A stretch of 64,000 nt of DNA from Cepaea nemoralis. Taxonomy: Eukaryota; Mollusca; Gastropoda; Stylommatophora; Helicidae. This document shows positions 32,361 through 43,153 of the stretch, in pieces; positions within the stretch are counted from its first letter, which is position 1; each line of letters begins with the position of its first letter. Both the position numbers and the translations under genes were made by a program. A model generated the notes under the pieces. The model made no database searches. It was not told the DNA's origin and worked only from the letters and a program-made list of their open reading frames with translations. The stretch lies in the NCBI GenBank assembly GCA_014155875.1, contig JACEFZ010021758.1, positions 50,916 to 114,915 on the forward strand, written 5' to 3'.

Positions 32361-33560
32361 CAGTCTATACCTAACTTCTTGGTCTACAATCCACATTGTT
32401 GTTCATTACGAAGGCCAGACATTCAAGATTTGTGACATTTTCAATGTCTTTATAGTTTACTTTGCTTTTTGACTGATGTTTTCGTTTTGTCTGGGTATTT
32501 TTGTTGTTGTGTTTGTTGTTGTGTTTTTTTAAAGTTAAGTAACATCTTTGATTTTCACTGTATTTTAACTGACAGGATCAACTCTTCTAATACCTTAAAA
32601 TTACAACTTAAAAATAAATCTCCAGCTAAGCTTTGAAATATATAGATTGCTTTAAAACACAAACACCAACCTTTTTCAATCTGTTACTTTACGATCCCTG
32701 ATTGTCCCCCTTGGTGTTATATGCCGCACGTCTAATCGATAGTCAGGTTCTCCCTATACTTGCCCCAACTGATAGGCTGTTAATCGTCATTTTAATTCTT
32801 AACGTTGGCCTGCTGTTTAAACAAAAAACACGTTCTATTGTCTGAGAATTGTCAATACTTGGTGAGTTTACTTAGTCGTTAGTTAGTCATTAGTCGCGGT
32901 TCCAGCTTCATCGCAAAGGGTTACCCCATAATGCTCGGTTCATGTGCCAGTGAATATGACATAAAATGCTCCTCATTGCCAAATGTGAAAATTGGAACAG
33001 ACGTTGAGCACGCACAGGCATACATGCATAAGGCCGCTGCCAGACTGCCAACACAATAGTCCGCCACTAAAATTACAGCTCATCGACGATGGAAGCGGCA
33101 GTTACTAGAAAACCAACAATTGCACACACATCACCGCATAAGCCAAAACCAGCTAGTTCTGAAGCCGGCCGTCTGGCATTTTTCTGAACATGCAGTTCAC
33201 AATACAACTGACACTATCAATACTTGGAGAGCTTATTTAGTGATCCGTGCAAACCAAACAGTTACACAATTTCACAGCTTCTAAACATATAAACAATTGG
33301 TCTTTAAAACTTAAGAACCTATAAGCCAGTATTTGGGCTCTATATTTCAAAGATCTCGTGATGTGGTAACGGGCTGCGAAATGTAGTTTTTGTTTTTCCT
33401 TCATTAGTAATTGTAAATAACCATTTTATTAAAAGTTTTTTTTTTTTAAAGAAGTACACATTCTGGCGTATTTTGTATAGAGAGCTAACTCCATACTTTT
33501 ATAAATCAAGTGGCACTCGATGGGTTACGTGGCCAATGTCACGCCGATCACCTTTATCTA
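32361..33560. other. no feature recognised
   Basis: AT-rich sequence with no supported gene or repeat family. Confidence 0.5.
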
Positions 33561-33569
33561 CCATAACAT

Positions 33570-33700
33570 TTCCTGGTATTCATTCATGTCTAAGTCTATT
33601 TGAAATTCCAGGTTTCCTTTTAAATCCCGGATTGAATGGGATTCGAACACATGACAACAGAGCAGAGTGGCAAGCATACTAGCCATGTCGCTGTTCCGAC
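33570..33700 (-). mobile_element. tRNA-derived SINE head (SINE-E group)
   Basis: On the minus strand, 'agcgacatggctagtatgct' (A-box region) and 'catgtgttcgaatcccattc' (B box) have tRNA-like spacing. Confidence 0.45.
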
Positions 33701-33710
33701 GCCCATCCCC

Positions 33711-34146
33711 TGTTTTCCACATATAATATCAATGTGATATTGAAAACATGGAATCAATAACTTTTAATGTTTAGTAGTAGAAGTAGACAGTCAAGATTTT
33801 TATTTTTATTTATTTATTTATTTTTTTATTTGGGGCGGGGGGGGGGGGGCGGGGACGTTATGAGAAGAAATAAACTAGAGAACTTTTGACAACTGGCCAG
33901 ATTGGGGGGGGGGGGGTGAACAAGGGGAAGGCACAGAAGTAAATATCTGAATGGCTTGACTGTATGGCCTAGTCGAGACAAAAAAACACAGAGCTGCTCC
34001 ACGACTCTGGTGATCGTATAAGATGGCGAAACATGACCGCTCACGCTTACTGGCAAGGCACATGTTGATGATGATGAGACGAACGAGTGTTAAATGTTAT
34101 ATATCTGCCATTAGCTAAACAGTATTCACCGGGCACCTGCAATATA
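33711..34146 (+). mobile_element. duplicated segment, copy 1, with RTE-1 3' fragment and expanded homopolymers
   Basis: The stretch from 'ttttccacatataatatcaa' to 'cgggcacctgcaatata' recurs at 34950-35392. Its core (about 33775-34075) is the RTE-1 3' end: 'acgttatgagaagaaataaa', 'ttgacaactggccagattgg', 'gactctggtgatcgtataag', 'accgctcacgcttactggca'. Where other RTE-1 copies have a short 'tttttttgga' it carries a long T-rich then G-rich tract (33796-33855), and a second G-run replaces 'gaaggg' (33905-33916). Confidence 0.85.
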
Positions 34147-34402
34147 AAAAAAATATCTATATATATTTGCATATCCCTTACAGGACATCGCTGTCAACAT
34201 CAGCATCTTTCAGCTGATTGTTGATTTCTTGGCACGATTACGCTCAATAATTTGCCATTGCTTTCTGAGCGGCCGGCTCACATATCCCGTAAGTCACCGA
34301 CGAGATTCGAACCACTGCTGATTCTCACCGTTGTCACGTTACTTACGAGAGTATACGAGATTACAGAGAAAAGCCGCTAACCTCTTGGCCAGGAAGCCGG
34401 CT
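34147..34402 (-). mobile_element. SINE-C with 12-bp target-site duplication
   Basis: This is a reversed full-length SINE-C. 'ttgcatatcccttacaggac' is near its 3' end, and 'accactgctgattctcacc' and 'ctaacctcttggccaggaag' are at its tRNA-like head. 'acctgcaatata' flanks it exactly at 34135-34146 and 34403-34414, proving insertion by target-primed reverse transcription. It lies at the end of duplicated copy 1 and is absent from copy 2, so it arrived after, or apart from, the duplication. Confidence 0.9.
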
Positions 34403-34675
34403 ACCTGCAATATACACTAATATAAATCAAGCCTGCAATGTCTTTCTATGCACAAAGACTATAGATCTGCACTCATAAATGATAGGAAACGTGTAAGTGA
34501 TGCCAGAATCACCCCGCCTTTGTCTTGACAGACGTAACGTTCACGAAAAGGTATGTTACGTTATAATCTCAGGCTAATTTTTGACAGGTTGTACTTTTAG
34601 CTGTATACACAATGATTGTACCGTTTAATAACAACTTGGGTTTAATTGTACTTCAACTTCAACAGTACAAGAAAA

Positions 34676-34925
34676 GTCATCATCATCATCATCGTTTCCA
34701 CTTTTGCCGTCAAGAGTCGTGGGGGAGGAATGGATAGTTGTCGTTCCAGCGCCATATGAGTGGTGTTAGATAGTGTCCTTCCATGTGATTGCACAATGTC
34801 TTTGATGTCGTCAATCCTTTTCTTCTCTGGCGTCCTCTTACTCTGCATCAGATCTTCTTTGATGGAACCCCCGTGCTAGTAGTTGATGGTGTTGCATTTA
34901 TCGATTTGGCCGAACCATATGATCT
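34676..34925 (-). mobile_element. LINE C-terminal fragment, decayed
   Basis: On the minus strand the frame reads SKRTPEKKRIDDIKDIV and a basic, arginine-rich end, like the last part of RTE-like ORF2 proteins. A (CAT)n tail lies at 34679-34694. A partial relative ('gccaagagtcgtggcgatgc') is seen at 22096-22116. Confidence 0.5.
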
Positions 34926-34949
34926 CCTATGTCTGTCTGTCTGTCTGAT

Positions 34950-35392
34950 GTGTTTTCCACACATAATATCAATGTGATATTGAAAACATGGAATCAATAA
35001 CTTTTAATGTTTAGCAGTAGTCGTAGAGAGTCAAGATTTTTATTTTTATTTTATTTTTTTATTTGGGGCGGGGGGGGGGGGGGGGGGGGAAACGTTATGA
35101 GAAGAAATAAACTAGAGAACTTTTGACAACTGGCCAGATTGGGGGGGGGGGGAGATAGAGAATGAACAAGGGGAAGGCAGAGAAGTAAATATCTGAATGG
35201 CTTGACTGTATGGCCTAGTTGAGACAAAAACACAAAGCTGATCCACGACTCTGGTGATCGTATAAGATGGCGAAACATGACCGCTCACGCTTACTGGCAA
35301 GGTACATGTTGATGATGATGAGACGCACGAGTGTTAAATGTTATATATCTGCCATTAGCTAAACAGTATTCACCGGGCACCTGCAATATAAA
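34950..35392 (+). mobile_element. duplicated segment, copy 2, with RTE-1 3' fragment
   Basis: This matches 33711-34146 over its length, including the expanded T-rich/G-rich tract (35038-35089) and the second G-run (35141-35152). The right part ends at 'cacctgcaatataa' and passes into a 45-bp tandem repeat. Confidence 0.85.
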
Positions 35393-35530
35393 CTGTCTGA
35401 TACACAATATTGTGCGCTGGCTCACTTTCAACTCAAGCGTACTGATACACAATATTGTGCGCTGGCTCACTTTCAACTCAAGCGTACTGATACACAATAT
35501 TGTGCGCTGGCTCACTTTCAACTCAAGCCT
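35393..35530. repeat. 45-bp tandem repeat, three copies
   Basis: 'actgatacacaatattgtgc' plus 'gctggctcactttcaactca' plus 'agcgt' repeats three times with almost no differences, so the array is young. Confidence 0.95.
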
Positions 35531-35593
35531 ACTTCACAAGCGTTCTATTGCTTCTATCGCACTGGTTTGGGTTTTGCATGTGGATTAGTCCCC

Positions 35594-35795
35594 CTTATTA
35601 CCACTATCCCTAGTCATTATGAAAATCAACTCCGACTTTAGAGGTACTTGTAATTTACGTCCCCAAGTCAATGACGAGAAGTTAACCTTTTAGTTCATCT
35701 GAGTAGTGTAGGGGTTGAATCCGCTACCTCGGTATGAACACACCGGATGTTTAAGAACGAAAGTTCTTATCCATTCGGACTTGCAGACCTCCTCT
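35594..35795 (-). mobile_element. SINE-D (reverse)
   Basis: On the plus strand, 'gactttagaggtacttgtaa', 'ttacgtccccaagtcaatga', 'gtgtaggggttgaatccgct' (B-box region reversed) and 'ttcttatccattcggacttg' (A-box region reversed) match the reversed SINE-D consensus. Confidence 0.75.
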
Positions 35796-35894
35796 GCTAA
35801 CATTATTTTTTATCCCTTCGCAGGACAAGTAAACAATACAAGAAGCAATTTCAGAAAGGAGACGAGGTGGCCGATGGGTTTAACTCTTAAACTT

Positions 35895-36040
35895 TCCCTG
35901 GTGACCGCGGTATCGGGGTTGTACCTGGTGATGGCGGTATCGGGGTTGTACCTGGTGATGGCGGTATCGGGGTTGTACCTGGTGATGGCGGTATCGGGGT
36001 TATACCTGGTGATGGCGGTATCGGGGTTGTTCCCCACACC
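35895..36040. repeat. 27-bp tandem repeat, five copies
   Basis: 'ttgtacctggtgatggcggt' plus 'atcgggg' repeats about five times. 27 is a multiple of three, so frames stay open (VSGLYLVMA peptide) without indicating a gene. The array lies between a reversed and a forward SINE-D. Confidence 0.95.
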
Positions 36041-36185
36041 GGTCAGCTGGACTTAAATGTTGACTTCTAGTTCTTGACTTGGGGACATAAATTACATGTA
36101 CTTCAGAAGTCGGATTAGGTTTGCCTGATGGCGAGGGACATTGATAGTAGAGAAAGATCATCCGCACGCCAAAATCAGTGCTACG
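36041..36185 (+). mobile_element. SINE-D, 3' part
   Basis: 'aaatgttgacttctagttct', 'ggggacataaattacatgta', 'agaagtcggattaggtttgc' and 'tgatggcgagggacattgat' form the SINE-D 3' half. Confidence 0.75.
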
Positions 36186-36214
36186 CACTCCTCAGTAGTT
36201 TAAAAAGTATTTTA

Positions 36215-36464
36215 AAAGACTTTTAAAAGGCAAAAGTATCGACTTCATTGCACCGGGTTTTATCCCACATGGCTTAGTCTCATTCCGTCGACTGGAGTGC
36301 CAAAAGTATGGCCGAAAGCACGACATCTGTAGCTCCAGCGACGACCCCCCGGACTCTCGCGAGAAAATAGCAGTCGTGAACAGAACGACGAGGCCCAGAA
36401 TCAAACCTATAGCCTTCAGAACGAGAGGTAGGTGGCGTAACTACTTCGCCACGGAGCGTCCTCC
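36215..36464 (-). mobile_element. SINE-A (reverse)
   Basis: On the plus strand, 'ccgggttttatcccacatgg', 'gcacgacatctgtagctcca', 'cccccggactctcgcgagaa' and 'aactacttcgccacggag' follow the reversed SINE-A order. The tRNA-like end touches a CCT microsatellite. Confidence 0.8.
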
Positions 36465-36686
36465 TCCTCCACCTCCTCCACCTCCTCTACCACCTCCTCC
36501 TCCTCCTCCACCTCCTCCACCACCTCCTCCTCTTCCTCCTCCACCTCCTCCACCACCTCCTCCTCCTCCTCCTCCACCTCCTCCACCACCTCCTCCTCCT
36601 CCACCTCCTCCTCCTCGTCCACCTCCTCCACCTCCTCCACCACCTCCTCCTTCTCCTCCTCCTCCTCCTCCTCCTCCTCCTCCTCA
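36458..36686. repeat. (CCT/CCA)n microsatellite
   Basis: About 75 trinucleotide units of CCT mixed with CCA and rare CGT or CTT. Poly-proline and poly-glutamate translations of this region are artefacts. Confidence 0.95.
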
Positions 36687-37204
36687 GTAGTGACAATTAC
36701 CAGTAGTAGCACGTGTGCGTACTACGCTAAATTTCAAAGCGAGCGACTAAAATTTACAAACCTCAGCACACACAAATGTAGAGGAAATCATCACAATCAT
36801 TGTCAAGTTACATACAAAAATCAGCAGCAAAACAAAGTCTTCTCCACTGTTAGTAATTCTAAGACTGTTTATATGTTCGTCTGCTGACTACAGACTCTTG
36901 TTATTCTATTCCCAGTGATTCTCAAACACTGTTTCTCTGGACTACTTTTTTTTTTAAATGGGAGCTGCGATAACGAACTGGATATACGCTCGCCCGCCGT
37001 ATCTGCTAATGATCATGGTACGATCCCCATACGAGCAATTTCGATATTTTACAAAATGATTTGGGCTCCCAGCCTAACAAGGTACGATGAAATGTCTAAG
37101 GATGTAAAGATGTCGACCACATCACCCATTAAGGGCCTTTGGACTATAGATATACGGATCTAGTTTTATATGCCCATTGCGCCTTAAACGTGTAAGAAGA
37201 GTTA
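36687..37204. other. no feature recognised
   Basis: No supported element. Short frames at 36690-36887 and 36915-37163 have no recognisable homology. Confidence 0.45.
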
Positions 37205-37432
37205 GCTGGATACCCTTTACAGGACGTCGAAGTCAACCTAGGCATTTTCGTTTGTTTGGGATTTCTAGGCAAATTTACGTTCCGTAGTTTGACATTACTT
37301 CCTTACCGACTGGAACTAATACCATTGTTTGAAAACAAGTGCTAGGCAGTCAGCTTTCAAATCGCCTGCGGTTGTGTTTCGAATGTGGTATGCGGGATTG
37401 TTAATTGTGTTTGTAATCCCTTTGCCACAGCC
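37205..37432 (-). mobile_element. SINE-C (reverse)
   Basis: 'ggataccctttacaggacgt', 'tttacgttccgtagtttgac', 'tttcaaatcgcctgcggttg' and 'gtttcgaatgtggtatgcgg' follow the reversed SINE-C order. Confidence 0.8.
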
Positions 37433-37675
37433 CCAGCATAAACAGCGGGAGAGTGTAAGTTTATGGGCTTCAAATATCGAAATTCGCGTGGACTTTGTTA
37501 TTATTACAGTGCATCGTTTACTTGGTCGGCCTCTTTTCTGCTTCCATTAGGTCTGTACATTATTCGTTGTTGTGGTATACTGTTAGTTGGTAGCTAGTTA
37601 TATGGCCAAACCATTTAACTTGCTGTTTTCTGACGAGATCACAATTCATTCTCATAATCACGGATCCGGTCAATA
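37433..37675 (-). mobile_element. LINE 3' fragment (family of 5640-6232), reverse
   Basis: 'cataaacagcgggagagtgt', 'tatgggcttcaaatatcgaa', 'acttggtcggcctcttttct' and 'aacttgctgttttctgacga' match the reversed family terminus. It sits directly beside the 53-bp satellite. Confidence 0.7.
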
Positions 37676-37676
37676 A

Positions 37677-40448
37677 TTGTGGGTGGTCAAGGTATGCCAT
37701 CTCACACGATCAACGGTCTCCCATCAAGTATGTGGGTGGTCAAGCTTTGCTATCTCACACTATCAACGGTCTCCCATCAAGTATGTAGGTGGTCAAGGTT
37801 TGCCATCTTACACAATCAACGGTCTCCCATCAAGTATGTGGATGGTCAAGCTTTGCTATCTCACACGATCAACGGTCTCCCATCAAGTATGTGGGTGGTC
37901 AAGGTATGCCATCTCACACGATCAACGGTCTCCCATCAAGTATGTGGGTGGTCAAGGTATGCCATCTTCACACGATCAACGGTCTCCCATCAGGTATGTG
38001 GGTGGTCAAGGTTTGCCATCTTACACAATCAACGGTCTCCCATCAAGTATGTGGATGGTCAAGGTTTGCTATCTCACACGATCAACGGTCTCCCATCAGG
38101 TATGTGAGTGGTCAAGGTTTGCTATCTCACACGATCAACGGTCTCCCATCAAGTATGTAGGTGGTCAAGGTATGCCATCTCACACGATCAACGGTCTCCC
38201 ATCAAGTATGTGGGTGGTCAAGGTATTGCCATCTCACACGATCAACGGTCTCCCATCAGGTATGTGGAGTGGTCAAGGTTTGCCATCTTACACAATCAAC
38301 GGTCTCCCATCAAGTATGTGGATGGTCAAGGTTTACTATCTCACACGATCAACGGTCTCCCATCAGGTATGTGAGTGGTCAAGGTTTGCCATCTACACAA
38401 TCAACGGTCTCCCATCAAGTGTGTGGGTGGTCAAGGTTTTGCCATCTTACACAATCAACTGTCTCCCATCAAGTCAAGTATGTGGGGGGTCAAGGTTTGC
38501 CATTTCACGCGATCAACGGTCTCCCATCAAGTATGTGGGTGGTCAAGGTTTGCCATCTTACACGATCAACGGTCTCTCATCAAGTATGTGGGTGGTCATG
38601 GTGTGCCATCTCACACGATCAACAGTCTCCCATCAAGTATGTGGGTGATCAAGGTTTGCTATCTCACACGATCAACGGTCTCCCATTAAGTATGTGGGTG
38701 GTCAAGCTTTGCTATCTCACACGATCAACGGTCTCCCATCAAGTATGTAGGTGGTCAAGGTATGCCATCTCACACGATCAACGGTCTCCCATCAGGTATG
38801 TGATGTGGTCAAGGTTTGCTATCTCACACGATCAACGGTCTCCCATCAAGTATGTAGGTGGTCAAGGTATGCCATCTCACACGATCAACGGTCTCCCATC
38901 AAGTATGTGGGTGGTCAAGGTATGCCATCTCACACGATCAACGGTCTCCCATCAGGTATGTGAGTGGTCAAGGTTTGCCATCTTACACAATCAACGGTCT
39001 CCCATCAAGTGTGTGGGTGGTCAAGGTTTGCCATCTTACACAATCAACGGTCTCCCATCAAGTCAAGTATGTGGGGGGTCAAGGTTTGCCATCTCACGCG
39101 ATCAACGGTTCTCCCATCAAGTATGTGGGTGGTCAAGGTTGCCATCTTACACGATCAACGGTCTCCCATCAAGTATGTGGGTGGTCATGGTGTGCCATCT
39201 CACACGATCAACAGTCCTCCCATCAAGTATGTGGTTGATCAAGGTTGCTATCTCACACGATCAACGGTCTCCCATTAAGTATGTGGGTGGTCAAGCTTTG
39301 CTATCTCACACGATCAACGGTCTCCCATCAAGTATGTGGGTGGTCAAGGTATGCCATCTCACACGATCAACGGTCTCCCATCAAGTATGTGGGTGGTCAT
39401 GGTATGCCATCTCACACGATCAACGGTCTCCCATCAAGTATGAGGGTGGTGAAGGTTTGCCATCTCACACGATCAACGGTCTCCCATCAAGTATGTGGGT
39501 GGTCAAGGTTCGCCATCTCACACGATCAACGGTCTCCCATCAAGTATGTGGATGGTGAAGGTTTGCCATTTCACACGATCAACTGTCTCCCATGAAGTAT
39601 GGGGGTGGTCAAGGTTTGCCATCTCACACGATCAAAGGACCCCCATCAAGTATGGGGTGGTCAAGGATTGCCATCTAACACGCTCAACGGTCTCCCATCA
39701 AGTATGTGGGTGGTCAAGATTTGCTATCTCACACGATCAACGGTCTCCCATCAAGTATGTGGATGGTAAAGGTTTGCCATCTCACACGATCAATGGTCTC
39801 CCATCAAGTATGTGGGTGGTCAAGGTTTGCCATCTCATACGATCAACAGTCCCCCATCAAGTATGGGGTGGTCAAGGTTTGTCATCTCACACGATCAACT
39901 GCCTCCCATCAAGTATGTGGGTGGTCAACGTTTGCTATCTCACACGATCAACGGTCTCCCATCAAGTATGTGTGTGGTCAAGGTTTGCCGTCTCACACGA
40001 TCAACGATCTCCCATCATGTATGTAGGTGGTCAAGGTTTGCCATCTCACACGATCAACGGTCTCCCATCATGTATATGGGTGGTCAAGATTTGCCATCTC
40101 ACACGATCAACGGTCTCCCATCAAGTATGTGGGTGGTAAAGGTTTGCCATCTCACACGATCAACGGTCTCCCATCAAGTATGTGGGTGGTCAAGGTTTGC
40201 CATCTCATACGATCAACGGTCTCCCATTAAGGATCTGGGTGGTCAAGGTTTGTCATCTCACACGATCAACTGCCTCCCATCAAGTATGTGGGTGGTCAAC
40301 GTTTGCTATCTCATACGATCAGCGGTCTCCCATCAAATATGTGGATGATCAAGGTTTGTCATCTCACACGATCAACTGTCTCCCATCAAGTATGTGGGTG
40401 GTCAAGGTTTGCCATCTCAGACGATCAACGGCCTCCCATCAAGTATGT
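37677..40448. repeat. 53-bp satellite, about 52 copies
   Basis: The unit is 'gtgggtggtcaaggtatgcc', 'atctcacacgatcaacggtc', 'tcccatcaagtat' (53 bases). Copies differ by scattered substitutions and rare one-base indels. Higher-order blocks are visible: the order of variants around 37990-38640 is largely repeated around 38760-39290. The first about 36 bases of the unit match the reverse complement of the RTE-1 3' end ('gtgggcggtcatgttctgcc', 'atctcactcgatcacc' at 25125-25160). The unit has no stop codon in most copies, so it gives frames of up to 465 codons that are not genes. Confidence 0.97.
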
Positions 40449-41639
40449 GTTCTTTTCCCGATTATATAATGTAGCAAAACAGTTCACATATTTAACTCTT
40501 TGCGTTTCTCTTGCTCTTTTCCCACCGAGTTTAAGCTGTTAATGACAACATAATCTTGTAAAACCAGAAATATATCATAACATGTCCATGAAAATAAAAG
40601 CAAGCAATATTCTACTTCCAGAGAAGCTTGAAATGAAAAGAGAACATTCAATAATTTCTCCATATTCTGCTAATGACAGCATTGTCAAGCTCAACCTGCA
40701 GGCAAACGTTTAAAGCAGACTGACAGGAGGCAGGGGACGATAAATATGGAAAGATAACATGTAAAGATTGGCTATTGTCAAAAAAGACACTGAAAATATC
40801 AATTCACTGGTAGGCTAACCACTATACTATCGCGGTTGTTTAGAATCTGGAGCGTATCTATAATGCATAGAATAATATAATGTTCTATACACATGTTTTA
40901 AAACCCCACGTCATAAAGATTATAGTGCACAGTAAATAAATACATGCGGCAGAGACATTTGTCTTCCACAAACTACTACACACAGAACCAAATTTTGGGA
41001 ATCAATACCGTTTGTTTCTGAAAACTAGTTTCTTCTGTATGAACTTAGATATACCACTTTGTACCCATAAGGCCATTTGGTTTTGAATAGATTAAGAAAG
41101 ACATTGCTACTGATCAACACTCATAGTCAGGGAAGCACAGAAGTAGCTGTCTAAGAATACACTAGACCAAGCCAAGCGTGGCTCGCGGAACGAATTTCAG
41201 TGGCATGCTTAACTGATTGATATTCAATATATGGTGGTATTAAAACATTGAATGTTTAATTACATAAAGGTACATATTTCTTTTAAATATAATTCTATTT
41301 TCACATCCCTTTAAAACAAAAGTTCCAAAAAATTTATTCCCTTTGTGAATTTAAACACAAAAGCCTCATGCAAAAAGTTGCACGATTCAATGCCTGGCAC
41401 ATTACTCTGCATATTGCAAGGCTCTAAAGTTGTTAGAAAGTGATGTTAGGAATGTGCGATCTGAAGCAAACCGAGTGAGCTTAGAACAACAATGATTTAC
41501 GTTGACGAAGTTCTATTTCCTTCCTATCCTTCCCCTCTCTCCCGCCACCTTACTACCAACTCTTTAGTTCTCTAGACTGTAGCATATTCATGTCAGTGTC
41601 AAACCGCCACCACCGTAACAACAGTGTTGGTGTTGTGAG
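40449..41639. other. mostly unassigned; contains left arm of a long inverted repeat
   Basis: AT-rich sequence without a gene. The segment at 40858-40920 is inverted at 46312-46374. No other structure was found. Confidence 0.5.
40858..40920 (+). repeat. inverted repeat, left arm
   Basis: The first 37 bases ('ctataatgcatagaataata' and 'taatgttctatacacat') are the exact reverse complement of 46338-46374. Similarity continues inward for about 25 more bases with four mismatches. The arms bracket 5.4 kb, or about 2.2 kb once the nested LINEs are removed. Confidence 0.9.
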
Positions 41640-41913
41640 CAAGTAATCCATCCATCCATCCATCCATCCATCATGCGCCATGCCGATAAGCGTGGGCGGT
41701 CATGTTCTCGCTCGATCACCAGAGTCGTGGATCAGCTCCGAGTTCCTGTCTCGACCGTGCCATGCGGCCAAGCCATCCAGGTATTTGCTTCTTGGTCTTC
41801 CCCTTGGTCTCTTCCCTTCGATCTTGCCAGTTGTCACCAAGTTCTCAAATTCATTTCTACTCATAACATGCCCAAAAAATTTAAACTGTCTACGTCTAAT
41901 GTCTCTAATCAGT

Positions 41914-41946
<33 letters not shown>

Positions 41947-41977
41947 CTTCTTCTTCTTTCGTTCGCTTGAAATATGT

Positions 41978-43137
41978 CTAAATCTGCAATGTTGTCTCTT
42001 GTATGAATTTAACTGTCTTTTTCAGTTCACACAGTGGTCCATAGAGTTTATCTTCCACTGTCGTCTCTCTAGGCCAGAAGGTTTGCCTAGATATGTTATA
42101 TTTTGGGCAGTCTTGGAGTATGTGCTCTGCTGTCTGCAAGGCCAATCCACATGTGCACATGGCTGAGTCACCAATCTTGAATTTGTATACATGTGGTTGC
42201 GTAATCTATTGTGTCCTGTTCTGAGGCGCAGAATAATGACTTGTTCTGGTCTGTCCATAACGTGGTAGTTATCTTGAGCAGGTTTTGGTGGCTTTCTGAC
42301 TGATTTGATCATTCTTTTCTTTTGGTGGTATGTAACGGGCACATCAGGCTGTTCTTCTTTGGCTCCTTCCTTAGCCAATTGATCAGCTCTGTCGTTTCCG
42401 GGTACTCCACAGTGGGATGGTATCCACTGTATGGTGACCTTATGCTGACTGCTAAGTTCAGAAAGTAGTGTCCTTAGTACTGGCAATTTCCCAGACAGGA
42501 GCGCCTCGAGTACTGATTTTGCATCTGTCAGTAGCACCACAGGTTGTGTACCATTGCTGGTATTTAGTAATTTCTCTGTTGCTATCTTGATTGCCTCAAT
42601 TTCAGCATCATAGTTATGGCAGTACTTTCCTGTCGGTACTCTGGCTGTGTCCCTAGTATTATTTGGGTATTCTATGTACACTCCCGCTCCTCCATTTCGA
42701 ACAGCATTTTGTGCCGACCCATCTGTGTAGACTCGGATCCAGAGGTCCTGTGGGTATTCTTCATCAAGGAAGCTGAGAGTGGCTGTTCTGCGCCGCACAC
42801 TGTTCTGTTCTTCCTTGTCAAATATTCCTCTCACTTTTGTCTGGATTTGTAATGATGGCCTATGCTCATCTTTCCATGGAGTTCGCTCTGGAATAGTTGT
42901 TAGGGGGATACCAACTGTGGGCAGATCGGTGGTTTCTCTGCAGAGTCGTTTGGTCTGGTGAATAAAACTACTTCTTTTCAACCGCCCCATAGCTAGGTTT
43001 TCAAATCTGTTCTTCATAGGGTGGCCTGGCAAGCTGAGGAACTTTTCTGCTTGTATTAGCGTTTTCGTATCTCTGCGCTCACTCAGTGCTTGTGTCCTCC
43101 CCATCTTCTCCATTTCCACTATAGCGCTTGATCTCAT
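41978..43137 (-). pseudogene. I-type LINE: RNase H domain and C-terminal region
   Basis: RNase H removes the RNA strand during element replication. The frame shows VYTDGSAQNAVRNGGAGVYI (first catalytic aspartate in TDGS), then YDAEIEAIKIA (catalytic glutamate), LLTDAKSVLEAL (second aspartate), and IQWIPSHCGVPGNDRADQLA (the GNDRAD box with the final aspartate). All four acidic positions are therefore visible. Downstream comes a region with HNRLRNHMYT. After a frame change (41978-42160) the ending CGLALQTAEHILQDCP is a C-C-H-C-type motif common at LINE C-termini. This reading frame is separate from the RT frame because of a short frame break at about 43140-43154. Confidence 0.9.
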
Positions 43138-43153
43138 CCCTCATGTGGTGACT

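Noticed and set aside
38161..39558. 465-codon open frame on the plus strand
   Set aside because: It lies wholly in the 53-bp satellite and is open only because the unit lacks stops. The peptide just repeats every 53 residues.
41917..41957. CTT arrays at 15762 and 50730 as further I-type LINE tails
   Set aside because: Only the array at 41917 is followed by LINE 3' sequence. The other two have unrelated flanks, so they are treated as ordinary microsatellites.
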